Source: Golubevia sp. BC0850
Taxonomy: Eukaryota; Basidiomycota; Exobasidiomycetes; Golubeviales; Golubeviaceae
Length of the DNA: 64,000 nt
NCBI GenBank assembly: GCA_012976225.1
Contig: JAAVVG010000007.1
Span: 930,001-994,000, forward strand
Reading direction: 5' to 3'
Shown: positions 1-12,081 of the stretch, piece after piece
Position numbering within the stretch: the first letter of the stretch is position 1
Layout of the letters: each line of letters starts with the position of its first letter
Program-made: the position numbers and the translations under genes
The notes under the pieces: generated by a model
Seen by the model: only the letters and a program-made list of their open reading frames with translations
Told to the model about the DNA's origin: nothing
The model's database searches: none

Positions 1-400
1 TCAACATTTCTCCAAAGGTTTGCGGATGCTGAAAGCAGCTTGTTCCAAGATTGGCAGGCAAGTAGGATTGAAGCCAAGTCTAGAGTTGGAAGGCGATAGA
101 ATATCCTGATCAGAACTTCTTAAGGAAGTCTTGACATCTGGAAGAATCGATGCTTCTCGCATCGTACTAGAAAAGAAGAGGAGCAGAGAACTTATCAAGT
201 AAGATCCAGTTAGAGACAGCGAATTTGACTCTCAGCTTTGGGCTGAATCTATCACTGTATACTTACCGACCAGTTTCTGAGACTTCACGCTGCTCCAAAG
301 ATAGAATCTGGATTGTGTTGGTAGACCGTAGAACGATCGAGAACCAATTACAATAAGTCGCAACTCGCACTTTCGTTCCTTCCTTCTCGCACACTTGCAT
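1..400 (-). CDS. Partial hypothetical protein, 5' end only
   Basis: I do not recognise this product. A start codon at 400-398 opens a first exon to about 267. A GTAAGT donor follows, and an acceptor near 167 joins in phase to a second exon that runs to the left edge. The 100-bp intron has typical length and signals, which is the main support. The translation is mixed polar sequence, with a short stretch around NWFSIVLRSTNTIQIL that could be a weak targeting or membrane segment. A stop in this frame falls exactly on bases 1-3, so the gene could end here or be spliced further left. It is divergent from the ALKBH6-type gene with only 32 bp between the two start codons. The exon pairing is inferred; the whole call could be wrong. 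Confidence 0.4.
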
Positions 401-432
401 CTTTTTCTTCTTTTCGTCTTTCAAAAGAGAAA
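401..432. promoter_or_regulatory. Very short divergent intergenic region
   Basis: Only 32 bp separate the proposed start codon of the leftmost minus-strand gene (400) from the ATG of the dioxygenase gene (433). It is rich in CTTTT and AAAAG tracts. If both models hold, each promoter must overlap the other gene's transcribed leader. No specific factor site is recognisable. Confidence 0.3.
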
Positions 433-1665
433 ATGTCAAAACTAGAAACGTACAGGATTCCACTTCCAGCTCACACAAAATTAGCTCATCGAACAGCTTC
501 TTCTTCAACCGAAGCTTCTGAAGGACACGCAACTTCAGCTCCTTATGAAGGACACGATGATCCAGATGGTGGTTTCTTCTACATCAGAGACTTTATCACG
601 GAAGAAGAAGAGCGGCTGTTGCTTGAAAAGGTGAGCTTTGCAAGGTTCGAGAATGAGTCTCTCATCTTTTCCATTGGCTCTACAAACCTCACCTCGATTC
701 CATCTCTGCCTTTTCTTCTTCCTACCAGATTCGAGGAGCACCACTTCCAAAATGGAGGACTTTACAGAATCGAAGGCTACAGCATTGGGGAGGTCAAATG
801 TCAAAAAATGGGGTTCTCATTCCTCAACCTCTACCAGCCTTTATGACTTCGTTTCCGCCTCTTCAAGAAAGAATTTCTGCCACTGGAGCTTTTGAAGGCA
901 GCAAGCACGAAGGTTTCAATCATTGCTTGGTCAACGAGTACAATCCTGGACAAGGAATCTTTCCTCACGAGGATGGCAAGGCTTACTATCCGGCTGTAGC
1001 AACTCTATCTCTGGGGAGCCATGCAGTCTTAGATATATATAGATATGCTGTGGATGAAGAGTCGTCATCTGATGAGACGAAGGAGAAAGAAGAGCCAGGG
1101 AATGAAACCGCTCGACCAAGAGAAAGAGATCCTGTCTTTTCCTTCTGGCAAGAAAGAAGAAGTTTGTTGATCACTAGAGGATGGGCTTATAAGTGAGTCA
1201 TATAACATCTCAGTTTTGGAAGCCGAAGCATTTCTCGGAACCCAGTCTTCGATTCAAAAACGAAGATACCCCTCGACCTCGAACTAACGTCCTTCTCGTC
1301 CTCTACCCATCTCTTTCCGAACCCACTCCCCTTTTCCATCTAGGAACTTCCTTCACGGAATTGCCGAAAGAACCAGTGACAGTGCCTCCTCACTCCAAAG
1401 AGTTCCAAACGGCTTCATGGTAGAAGATCCCAAAGCGATTTCTCATCTCAGAAGAGGATTGGATTCCAATCTTCCAAGTAGTTCTTCTTCATCTGTTCCA
1501 CAAACAATCACCAATGAAGCTGGAGAAGAGGTAATGAAGATAGTTGAACCCTCTTTGGAGAGAGGAACGAGAATCAGCATGACTTTCAGAGATGTGGAGA
1601 GAGTTTCGAAAGGTTTAGGAGGGGTCATGAAGTCTTTGATGGGAGGGAATGAGATGGTGCCTTGA
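433..1665 (+). CDS. ALKBH6: AlkB homologue 6-type 2-oxoglutarate/Fe(II) dioxygenase
   Basis: Three exons (433-630, 729-1192, 1344-1665) give 327 residues. The protein is a member of the AlkB dioxygenase family closest to eukaryotic ALKBH6: it has the run NEYNPGQGIFPHEDG followed by AYYPAVATLSLGSH and LDIY. The iron ligands are visible as H146 and D148 (HED) and a distal His in NFLHGI (H225). The two 2-oxoglutarate arginines are in RISMTFR (R297, R303). ALKBH6 proteins are nuclear/cytosolic and poorly characterised; a role in nucleic-acid alkylation repair or RNA modification is inferred from the family only. An acidic insert, about residues 180-205, lies between the jelly-roll strands and may be species specific. 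Both introns are short and phase-consistent. It is divergent from the gene to its left and convergent with the flippase gene. Confidence 0.92.
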
Positions 1666-1885
1666 TTTTTAGATGTGGAGTATTTTGTCTAGCAAGCTAT
1701 AGATCCAGTCGAATTCAAGCAATGTCACCTCATTAATTTCGTGCTCTGATGAAAGCTATTCCCGAAAAGTCGACGACCAAATGGCTTTCGACACTTCAAT
1801 TTGGCAATTCGAGGCTCTGGATTTCGGAATGCCAACAAGAAGTAACCTAAATTGAGAAGTGGTATAATACAGGAAGAGAAAACTC

Positions 1886-4800
1886 TCACGACATTGCGAG
1901 CTTACTGTAACTAGGAGGTGCTACTCTTTCCCTCACGATCTTGATGACATAAAGAGGCAGACTACTGACAGCAATGATGACTGCAGTCTTCCAGAAGAAT
2001 CGACTAGACAAAACGAAAGAAAGATCGAAGAACTCTGGAAGGAAAGCTATACTGATGCAGTAGAAGAAGAGCGTTGCGACTTCAGAGACAAACATGTAGA
2101 CATGCCTGTGAGAAGAAATAGGATGGAGCAGATAGATTGGCAAAACGAGTTAGTTAGTGATTTGGGAAGATGAGAGAAACGGAAGAAAGAGGAGAAGTTC
2201 TGAAAACTCACCAAGTCGTGATTTCCAAAGCTACCATAATCAATTCATTAACCACCAAAGCAGTAAATGAAATACTGACGATGTTCAAAAATTCGTTTTC
2301 AAAAAGTAACAAACTAAGAATCATAATAGCTCCGCCTTGATAAATAGAAATGATCAACCATTCAGTAAAAGTTTTAGCGCTTAAGCTTCTACCTTTGGTC
2401 AAATCCTTATAAAGTTCTGGATAAAGCAAAGCTAAATCTTCAGAAACATCTCTATCAAGGACTAGGGAGAAGACAGGAGCCATAGTATAAATAGTAGCAT
2501 AACCAACCATTAACCAACCTTGATAAAGAGCAATTGGAGCGAAATAGAAAATCGAAGAGAAAACGGCTTGAATGATAGAAATGATTAAACCTCTATGAAT
2601 GACGAATTGAGCTAATTTTGAGGACCTTTTGTAGGAGTTTCTACCATGCCAAACTAGAAGTTTTGTTAAATGAGAGAATTGAACTAGGGAGAAATCAGCT
2701 GCTAGTGAAGCCTGTTTACCTTCTTTCCCTACTATTCCTAGACCCACGTCGGCTGCTTGAATCATAGAAACATCATTTCCACCATCTCCGATACAGCAGA
2801 CTCTTTTCTTCGTTTGGGCCCTGATTAATCTGGCTACGTCGGCTTTCTGAGTAGGAGAGCAACGACAAGCGACGACTGCTGAGAGTTGAGTCGTTATGTC
2901 GATGAATTCTACTCGGAAATGATCCAGACAAAGCTGTAGACTGTCTCCATCGATAACCAGACAGCAATCCAATTTAGATCTAACGAAGTCCAGCATATCT
3001 CGTGCTTGATCTAGAGTCTTCAATTTTGCCACTTGATGAATGTATTGATTCCTTGCTACCAACTTACTTGAGATAGCAATGCAAGTTGCAGTCTCAATCT
3101 TATCTCCAGTCAACATCCAAACTTTGATTCCAGCATTTCTTAGCAGTTCCAAAGTAGTCTTGACATCATCTTGAAGTTTGTCTTCCACTCCAGTCAAACC
3201 TAAAAGTTCTAAATTGGATTCCAAATATTCTGTGATGACCTTGCTCATCGATTCAGTTCTATCCTCAGTCTTGACTCTTGCATTCTTATATTCTCTTTCA
3301 AAGCTATTCCAATTCTCTTCTGTCAATCTCTTCCTTCCAACTACCAAAGTTCTTAACCCTTCTCTAGCCATGTTAGCACATTCTTCATCTAACCAATCAT
3401 TCTGCAACACAATCTTGGCCATGACAGTATCAGCTCCTTTTTGATAGAAAGTCAATTCTCCAGTGCTTCGATCTCTGATGACGATTCCCATCCTCTTGCT
3501 TTCTGAAGTGAAAGGGAAGACCTCCAAGATATCGAAGGATAGAAGAGCACCCTTACCAGCTCCGATTGAAGAAGCAGCTGAAGCTGTAAACCTTAAGGAC
3601 ATTGAAGTTCTGTCTCTTGAGACTAAAGCTAATCCGACCGATTCCGTCCATCTAACGATAGCGACTTCATCTGGACTTGAAGCTTGATAAGCCACTGTTC
3701 CATCTGCTTCGTGAACAGGAGTAACGTTGTGACAAAGAGCCAAAGCTAGAACGACATCTCTAACTCTAGAGGACATATCTCTTCTACCACGTCCAGCCAA
3801 CATAGCACCGCTTGTTACGAAATTTGCAGAAGAAGGTCCTGCAGCAGCACTTGATGACTTTCCAGAAGTAGGAGAAATCGGAACAGTTCGATTCTCAGTT
3901 AATTGAATTCCAACACTTCCATCGATAGCATTCCCCAATTGAGCAGCAACTTCATCCATTGAATCCCAACCATAACTCATAGTACCCATATGTAATTTCT
4001 TCAATTCCATTTCATTCTGAGTTAAAGTCCCAGTTTTATCAGAAAGTAAATATTCGATTCTACCCAATTCTTCAGGTAAGGTGGAAGTTCTAACTATTGT
4101 TCCTTTGATTTCTTCATCAGACATGATTTGTCTTGCATAAACCGTTTTTCCCATATCCAAATTCACTCTGAGAGAAATTGGAATGATTGAAGAAAATAGA
4201 ATTAAGAATCTAAACATGTAAACCCACCATTCTCCTCTGAAACCGTTTAATGCGACCAAAGCTACTGAGAGAGCAAAGGTGACTCCACATAAAATCTTTG
4301 AAAGTCTGTTGATTTCTAAATCTAATAATCCGACTTTGGTTTCTGGATGAGAGGTGTTCATCACAGCTCGAGTCTCTCTACCGGTATAAACCACGAACCC
4401 AATGGCACTACCAGCAGCCAGGACGGTGTTGGCCCATAGGACGTTTTCAGCAGTCAAAGGAGAGATTTGAGATTGTTGAGACATAGCGATCGATCTACCA
4501 TGATCCATACTTGAGTAACCTCCATCGACTCCACTCCCGTTCCTCTCATCAATTTCCGATCCAACTCCTCCTCCCAAAAGATCTCCAATCGGGGTTGAAG
4601 CTGCAGTAGGACTTGGAGAAGGAGTCGAATCTCCAGAAGGATGAATCGTTAGATTTCCAATAAACGTATGAATATCCTTAATAGGTTCACCAGCGTAGAC
4701 CCTAGCTCTACCAGGTTCCTTTAGATCCACCAATTGATCCGGAGTCATAGATTGAGTAAGATCCACCGCTACCCTTAGTTTCCAATCCGTTTCTCCATCT

Positions 4801-6250
4801 AATTGATCAGTTCTAACGAAACAGGTTCCAGATTCTTCTTCTTCTCCTGAATTGTTTCTTGAAGTTTCGGTAGCTTTTCCTTTTGAATCCTCTTGGTTTT
4901 CTTCATCATCTTCTTCATCGATAACGAATTGGCCTTGGAAAGGTAATTGACCTGAATTAGAACCGCTCCCTCCAGTCTCAGTACTAGCAAAGTCCTTAGA
5001 ACCGGTCTTCAACAGCACCATATCAGCAGGAACTCTCTGATTCTTTTCCAACCAAACCATATCTCCAACTTTAATCTTGGAGCTTGGAACTGTAACAATT
5101 CTAGCCTTAAGCTCTTCTTCTCCATTTCCAATTCCAATTCCATTTGCCCTTCCCCTTCCTTTTCCCCTCAACCTCAATTCCTCACTTTCATTGACCAAAA
5201 GTTTGTAAGGAGAACTATTACTTTCTCTATCTCTTTTATATCTTCCATAATCGTCTACTGCTTCTTTTCCAATCGTAACTGCTAAAACGAAAGCTAAGGG
5301 AGCTACATAAGTGGCTATGAATCCAATCTTTAAAGCTGGAATGAATTGAGAAAGAGCTACTAGTAGGAAATATAGGTTGAAGAAGAATTTGAATTGCTCG
5401 TAGAGGACTAGAGGTAGGAAAGTTACTAGACTGTATTTTTGATTTCGCAGAAGGTTGGGTGGATATTTGGCTTTGAGTCGATCTGGCGAGGGGAGAGGGG
5501 GAAAAGGTTGGGAGGAGAGGTCTGTTCAGAACTTCACCAGCAGTATAAGAAGAAGAGCTGCAGTCCATCTAAGGAACTTAAGCATCGATCCAAATGAAGA
5601 TGAAGTCAGAGGACGGAGAGATTAGGAGCACACAAGGCAACTCTCGCCTTCACAGTTTATCTTCGATCTGCTCCCACTCTCTCTCCCCTTCTCTCACACG
5701 ATACGATCAATACGCTGCACTCACCACTATCATCAAACCCAACAGTTCTACTCATATCTCTACCCTCATTCGACCTTCCACCAAGACCCAACGTTGCCCA
5801 ACTCCAACCATTCTTTCTCTTTAAACCTCTCTTCTTCCCTCCATGATCCAAATCACCCGACCAATCCTCTCTTCCATTGTTAGAAGATTGAAATTCTCGG
5901 TCTTGAAAATCACCTCTTTCATCGTAGCTATTCAAAGTGGTTTCATCTGGATCATTGGGTTGTAAACCATGATTGTCATTAGAGGATGAAAGTAGACCTT
6001 GATTCTCTTCAGATGATTCTTGGAAATGAACTCCTGGAGTAAGTCTACCGAATCTTGTCCTGGCTCCAACTCGAGAAGAAGAAGGTCCAGAGGAGGACGA
6101 AGGCGCTGTTGCTGTTAGACCATTGGCACTCCTCGGTCGGTTTCTGAAACCTGAAAGTGAAAGGTTTGAAGGTGAGGATCTTCCTGAATTGGCTGGTGAA
6201 TTTGTTGACATGTTGAGTGGATGAGTTGAAGTTGGTGAAGTTAATCTCAT
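1886..6250 (-). CDS. NEO1: P4-type ATPase phospholipid flippase, Neo1/ATP9 type
   Basis: Three exons (6250-5725, 5482-2212, 2105-1886) give 1338 residues. Landmarks in order: a long low-complexity cytosolic N-terminus; [11 protein letters not shown] before the first membrane pair; DGET of the actuator domain near residue 404; PISL in membrane helix 4 near 610; the phosphorylation motif DKTGT with D657; [14 protein letters not shown]; and membrane helices to a C-terminus ending in the conserved PPSY. PISL with [11 protein letters not shown] and the lack of an obvious Cdc50-dependent N-terminal region favour the Neo1/ATP9A-B class over Drs2 or Dnf. These proteins keep phosphatidylethanolamine and phosphatidylserine on the cytosolic side of Golgi and endosome membranes, and Neo1 is essential in yeast. 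A Ser/Thr/Pro- and Glu-rich insert sits in the actuator region (about residues 340-400). Start at 6250 is the first ATG; 6211 is an alternative. It is divergent from the RING-CH gene. Confidence 0.95.
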
Positions 6251-6560
6251 AGGCAAGCAAGCAGATAGGAGAAGGAGTCAAGCTAGAAGAATGAATGGCC
6301 TATGGAGTTGAGATTGATTGATCGATTGATGACTGGAGCCAATCCTTCTGCACCTCTACTCTTGGATTCAACTCAATTCAGTTCAAAGTGAAGGTGAAAG
6401 TGAAGTGAAGGTGAAAGTGAAAGTGAGTGCCTCTTATCGAGGACCGAGGTGGTTGGTGGTTGGCAAGACCTGCGAACATCCTTGCATCGACCCCACTCCA
6501 TTGATTCTAACCTTCTCCAAATTCAAAGCAAGCAAACCGCTGACTCTACTTTTCATTTGA
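6251..6560. promoter_or_regulatory. Divergent promoter region with short GTGAAG-type repeats
   Basis: This 310-bp gap separates the divergent flippase and RING-CH genes and must hold both promoters. About 6387-6427 it carries an imperfect array of GTGAAG/GTGAAA units (at least six). A GATTGATTGATCGATTGATGA run lies just before it. Nothing else is recognisable. Confidence 0.45.
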
Positions 6561-8880
6561 ATGTCAGTTTATCAACATTTCCGAATGGATCCCGAAGAAG
6601 GTAGAAGGGGAGCTGAAAGAGCTGTAAGGGATTTACTCAATTCTCCTCCTTCATCATCAAGGGGAACAAGAAGATCTACAACTTCAACTTCAATTCAACC
6701 TCAAGTCACAACTGCAGATTTGAAATCCAAAAACTGCTGGATTTGCAGTGAAGATGAGGTAGAGGAGGAAGAGGAAGAGGAAGAAGAGGGAGAGAATGTA
6801 GAATCAGAGCAAGCTCAATCTGGTCCATCTTCAAGACCCGATAACAGTCGAGCCAGAAGTAGGAGTACAGGCACAGGTAGTAAGCAGAAGGGCAGTAAAG
6901 TGGACAAGAGACATGGTTTCGTTCATCCTTGTCATTGTACTTTGGTAGCTCATGAAAAAGTGAGTCCACATTCCAAACAGATGGGTCACAGCTTACCCGA
7001 GGGTTGAAGGGGATACAGCAAGGAAGGAGAAGAGTGAAGGATGATCTTGTCTAGACATGTTTTTTGGAGCTCCAGTTGGATCTCTTTCTCTAACTTGCCT
7101 CGGGTTCTTTGGAGAAAGAAGGAGTCAAGTAGGCGCAGCAGATAGCAAGCACAAGCCGCTTCTTATCCAGCTTCGCCTCAATTTTTCAAGTAAAGATCCC
7201 TACAAAGTTCGACGTTTTTTTCAGAAATCAATTTTTCAAATCTCTGTCCAAGTGTTCCGACAGCCCTGAAAGCCAACCCTCTCCGATCCTACCCTTCCTT
7301 TCACCCTCCCCTTCTCACCCAGTGTCTACTCAAATGGATCCAAGTAGAACGTTCCAAAGCCACCAGATCTCCTTCAACTCCAATCCTATGTCCATCCTGC
7401 AAATCGCCCATCATCCTTTCAAACCCCAAACCACTGATTCTAACAACCTTCGAAGTAGTAGATTGGTTAATCAGTTACATTATACCAGTTGGAAGTTTCG
7501 CTACTTTAGGAGGTGCAGTTTTAGTAGCTTCCACTGCATATGGTTGTATGGCTATCAGATTGATCATGGGAAAAGATGGAGCTGCTAGGATCTTAAAAGG
7601 GGATTGGCCAATTCATGTGAGTAGAATCATAGAGAGAGAAGGTGGTTTGATCGTCTACTAACCTCTCTCTCTTTTTCTTTTGTAGTATTATTTCGACATC
7701 CCTTTGATTCCTTTCGCGTTGATAGCTTCAAGACTTAGGTTTTTCGAGAAAGCTATTGCTTGGATACCGACGGTTCTAGCTTTTCCAGCAGCTCATCTTC
7801 CATTGACTAGTAATCGGAATTCAATCCTCTTAAACGGTGATTCTAGAGATTGGACGATTTTAGGAACATTCAATGGAAATCAAATGGGATTGATGGGAAT
7901 GAGTAGAAGGTATCCACCAAGTCCTGCGGTTTTAGCTTTGTTAATCCCTTGGATTAGAGTGCTTTATTTAAGTGCTAAAAGAAGAGTTCAAAGATGGGTT
8001 TTGAAACCTTTCTTGAAGAAGAGTAGAAGTAGTGGAAGTAGGAATAGAAACGCAAATCCAAATGGAAATGCAAATGGAGGAGGAGAAGAGAGAAGAAGAG
8101 AAAGAGTCATAGTTGTTGGAGAAGCTAATCATTTAATTGATGCCAATGATATTGATGTTCCGCCTGGGATTGAAGCTGTCCAAGAAGGTTTACCCGAAGA
8201 TCAAGAACAAGTTCAAGATCAACCTCGACTTGAAAATGAAAATGGATTCGAAGGGGGAGATGAAGAAGATGAAAATCGACCTCAAACTATCTATGTCTCG
8301 CACCAATCTCTTGGTAGATTATGTTTAGGTGCTTTATCTTTACCTTTTATCGCTAATTTCTCAGGAAATCTTCTTGGGAAATTCGCTACTAAATCTAAAT
8401 GGTTGGCTAAATTCTTAGGAATGAATTGGCAAGATTTAGTCTCGAAGAAATTGGGTTCCAAAACTTCCTTGAATGGGAATACTAGAGTTGGGAAAAGAAT
8501 TGGAACTATGTTTCATGGTGGTGGTAATGATACTTTCGGTTTCAATAATGGTAATGGGATCTATGAAGAAAGTTGGGTTGGGGAATTTTCCGATTTGGAT
8601 CCTGTTTGGTGAGTACAGTAGTCGATATATCTGTCTTGAGTTCTTTAGTTCGAAAAACCAATCGGTATCTTCTGCCAATCTAAATACGTCTTTTCCCTCT
8701 CTCTTTCTTCCTACTAGGTATCGCAACGCTCTTGGAGCAGGTCTGTCCATCCTCTTCAAAGATGCGGGACTGCTACTTTACAAATACCTTCAATTAAGAC
8801 AACGAGGTAGAGAAAGAGTCAAGGATTTACCTTTCGATAAGAATTTGATTCCAGGTTTGGACTTGAGAAGTAGGAGATGA
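6561..8880 (+). CDS. RING-CH (MARCH-type) membrane E3 ubiquitin ligase
   Basis: Four exons (6561-6959, 7323-7616, 7686-8608, 8718-8880) give 592 residues. Zinc ligands of a RING-CH domain are visible: C59/C62 (CWIC), C124/C126 (PCHC), H131, C134, then C156/C159 (CPSC). It is followed by hydrophobic segments (VVDWLISYIIPVGSFATLGG and others), so the protein is membrane anchored. Order and spacing resemble MARCH5-like proteins, which act at the mitochondrial outer membrane, but the compartment is inferred. Two features are odd. About 60 residues, including a run of acidic residues, separate the first and second ligand pairs. The spacing between C126 and H131 is four residues instead of the usual seven. 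The first intron is long here (363 bp). An internal ATG at codon 9 is an alternative start. Confidence 0.86.
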
Positions 8881-9103
8881 TGGAGGCAAGAAAACTTACA
8901 AGATTAAAGAAAAAAAACAGTTAATAAGTTACGAGAAACAGAACCCTTGTTGTAAGATTGATTCATCTTTCTCCAAAGATGAACAACGAAATCCATGTGT
9001 GTGTAGCTATAGACTCAATCTAATCCACCATTTGCTTTCTTCTTTCTGTAAAAGCGATGTTTATCAAGCATTGTGAAAAGTGCAAAATTTGCAGAAATCG
9101 AAT

Positions 9104-11621
9104 TCAACTATCTTGAGCAAAAGGCATGCCTTCTTGAATTGGGACTTCGCATTTTTCGACCGGGATCGAGAGATTGGAGAGAAGAGCCGGTTGATCGACG
9201 AAAGCCATCGCCATTCCGCTTGCCATGTGAACGAGAACGTGGCTGAAAGAGAGCGAGAGGCAATAGGAAAGCGAAAGAGAGAATTTGACATGGTCAGAAG
9301 AGACATTGATTTGAGGCCACCAAAAAATTAACCTTTGCTCAGACTCACCAATGGAAAGCGTGAACTCCTGGATTATCTGCTATCCACCTCAAGACGGCAT
9401 ACCCTCTTCTTGGAACGTTCAAAGTATCTCTCTTTACCGCTTTGCTCAGGTCGTAGTTGACTGATTGTCCTTCGTCTTTGTAAGTTCCCCAGCCTGTGAA
9501 TTTTAGGAAATCGTTAGAAGACGACTGATATTTCGTTGACTCCTCCTTCTAGATACTCACCATAGTCAGATTCATGAACTTCTAGTACCCAGAACTTATG
9601 ACCATGAAGATGAAACGGATGAGGACCTTCATCCCTGTTGTTCAAGATCATCTCGACGACTCTCTTCTCGCTTGGATGAGGATTGACGATCAGTTGATGT
9701 TTGGGATTGTAGATTCCACTTTTGACAGGATCCTTTAGATCGAAGTCTAGTTCATTGGTGACGTTGCTTGCTGTTAAGTACTTTTGAAGAAGGGGCTCAG
9801 AATGATCTCCGCGCCAGGTAGTTCGGTTGAGGTACGACATTGGGGAGAGCTTGTGTTTCTCCAATTTCGGCAAGGTAATCGCTACGACGACTCTGGTGTC
9901 TACCTCTGGATCGAAATCTGGAGCTCTTTCTTCTACTAGAGGAATTAAAGACGTCGGTTCCATGTCGTGACAGGCCTCGTCAGGAACTCCTGGCTCAGAG
10001 ATCTTCGGCCAAGGTTGACTTTTCGGTAAGACTTGAACCTCTCTATTGGATTTTGAACCGGATCTATTGACTTCGATTCCTCTGCTTCGAAGCTCTAGCC
10101 CTGCGCTGCTGACTCTAGGACCTGAACCGGACTTGTGAGATCCTGGATATCTGACGATTGCAATAGCTTCGAATTCCAAAGAGGGATTTGGGATGTTGAA
10201 GCATTCGGGTTCCGTTTCCGCTCTAAGCGAGAACGCTTGAGTCTTCTCGAGTTCAGATTGAAGAGTAGAAGGTGGGTTCAGTAAGACCGAGTAACGTTGA
10301 CCAGCAGAGATGGGAAGTTTATGGACTGTGAGAGGTTCGATCAGAAGTCCGTCTGCTTCTATGATCGTCAGCGTGTGTCCATCGATACTGAAGATTTGAT
10401 CTGCAACAGCTCTGAAGCGAGAATCAAAAGGAAAGTGAAGGCTCATTCAGTCTCAACTCATCTCTACTCGTCTCATGGGAAAGAACTCACCCGACGTTGA
10501 CTAATCTCAGTCGATACCTCTTCGTTCGATCGAAGACCAACTCAGCATGCCTCCCACCCAGAGTTGTACCAGGCTCATGACATTCGATATCTAGATTCAG
10601 AGCTCTCTTGCATTCGAAAGCATTTTTTCCATTGATGAGCGAGCTGTCCGGCGTCGGCTCAAAGCCCAAGCTGTATCTCGACATGAACCAAGAGAGCTGC
10701 TCGGCACCAGTAGTATGGTAGTGATCTCCTAGAGTGATGATCTCTTCTTGATCCCATTCTAGACTAGGCTCTGTCTTGGAAATGGAAGCGTTGGCTTTCT
10801 TGAGAGCCTCTCGTTCCTTCTTGCTGTGGACGATGAAAGTTCCCCAAAGACCGTCTGACCTTGACATTCCGACATGACTATGCCACCAGTGAGTCCCTGA
10901 ATCTTCTTCGTGTAGAACGAATCTATAAGTGTGCTCTGAACCAGGTCCATATGCGCAGGAGGTGAATCCGTGAGCTCCGTCAGATTGAGGGTTCCCTCTC
11001 ATCGACAACCCATGCCAATGTAGGGCTATTTGCGAGTCTGTCGACGGAGAATGAACTTCAGTCATCTGAGTTGAGAACCTATCGAAGGAAGATTGAGTGA
11101 GATTTACTGGGAGCTGATTTCTGACTCGGACTGAGATTGTGTCTCCCACGTTGGCTGCGAAGAGAAGAGGATGAGTTAGTCAGAAGACAACCTAGCCGAA
11201 AGAGCCACAAATGATCCAAGTTTATTCTAAGCTCACCTTCGATCGTTGGACCTGGAAACCTCCCATTGACAGTGATCATGTCTCTCAGGACCCCATCAGG
11301 ACTCAATCGCTGTCTCTCAATTGTCCAATCGTAGAATCTCTCTCGCGGCTGAGCTTCTTTGTTGAATGTTGGATCTAGCCTATAGTTGTCAGATGCTCGA
11401 CTCAAGGTTAGCCGAGGGACAGCTTGAAGAAGGGCCTCGAGGTGACCACTCCAGAGAGAGATCGAGCAAGCGGCTAGAATCAAAAGGACGAGGCCTGAGA
11501 AGAAATCAGAAATGGACAAGGGTTAGTAGAGGGGTGGGAAGAAGGCAATTGAGACCGTTAGAGACCCACCTTTGATGCTCCACAGAAATGCAGATTGCTT
11601 CTTATCTTTATCGGAGGCCAT
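9104..11621 (-). CDS. Multicopper oxidase (laccase-like) with N-terminal membrane anchor
   Basis: Six exons (11621-11570, 11494-11237, 11154-10491, 10411-9561, 9493-9349, 9242-9104) give 702 residues. All four copper-binding stretches are present: HWHGL (H149, H151), HWWHSH (192-197), [11 protein letters not shown], and [15 protein letters not shown] (H653-M667). The residue ten after the type-1 Cys is Met667, the usual axial ligand of lower-potential blue copper sites. A hydrophobic segment beginning [14 protein letters not shown] follows only about 17 residues, so the enzyme is probably a type II membrane protein or is cleaved and secreted. Fet3 ferroxidases are instead anchored at the C-terminus, and no C-terminal membrane helix is seen here. 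Substrate is open: phenols, pigment precursors or Fe(II) are all possible from the family. Confidence 0.9.
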
Positions 11622-12081
11622 GTTGAGCGCTGCGGAAATTCTACTCCAACTGATCGTGGTCTTGGTCTACTTACTGGCTTCCAGACTTCAGAAAAGTTGG
11701 CTGAAAAGTACTGGAGAGTGGAAAGTGTTGTGAAGGAAGAAGTCAATGTCAAAATCTGTTCCTTCTGTTCCTTCCATCTTGCGGAGAACGTGGTCAGCGC
11801 GTCTTGCGCTAACGATTTTCGGGAAGAACTGCGACAAGCTGGAAAAACGAGACCGACGATTTCTCATCAAGCTGCGGCTCTATCCAAGTCAAGCAATACG
11901 TTGCTGAGGGAGCAGTTAAGACCTTTCTTTGTTTCGAATGAAATAAGTTAGTAGGCGATGAGAGAGGGAGGGATCAAAAGGTATTGAACATGAATCGAGC
12001 GATCCGAAGGGAGACTCAAAAATTGCACGTAAAAAAGAAAGAAGAAGTCAAAAGTGTAGTGTAGCCTAGATCCATACAACC
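11622..12081. other. Intergenic, upstream of oxidase gene
   Basis: This 460-bp stretch holds the promoter of the minus-strand oxidase gene and the 3' flank of the minus-strand acyltransferase gene. An open frame crosses it on the plus strand but has no recognisable domain. I see nothing else in it. Confidence 0.5.

Noticed and set aside
3178-3687. Open frames antisense to the flippase gene
   Set aside because: They are shadows of the Neo1 coding frame; no independent domain is seen.
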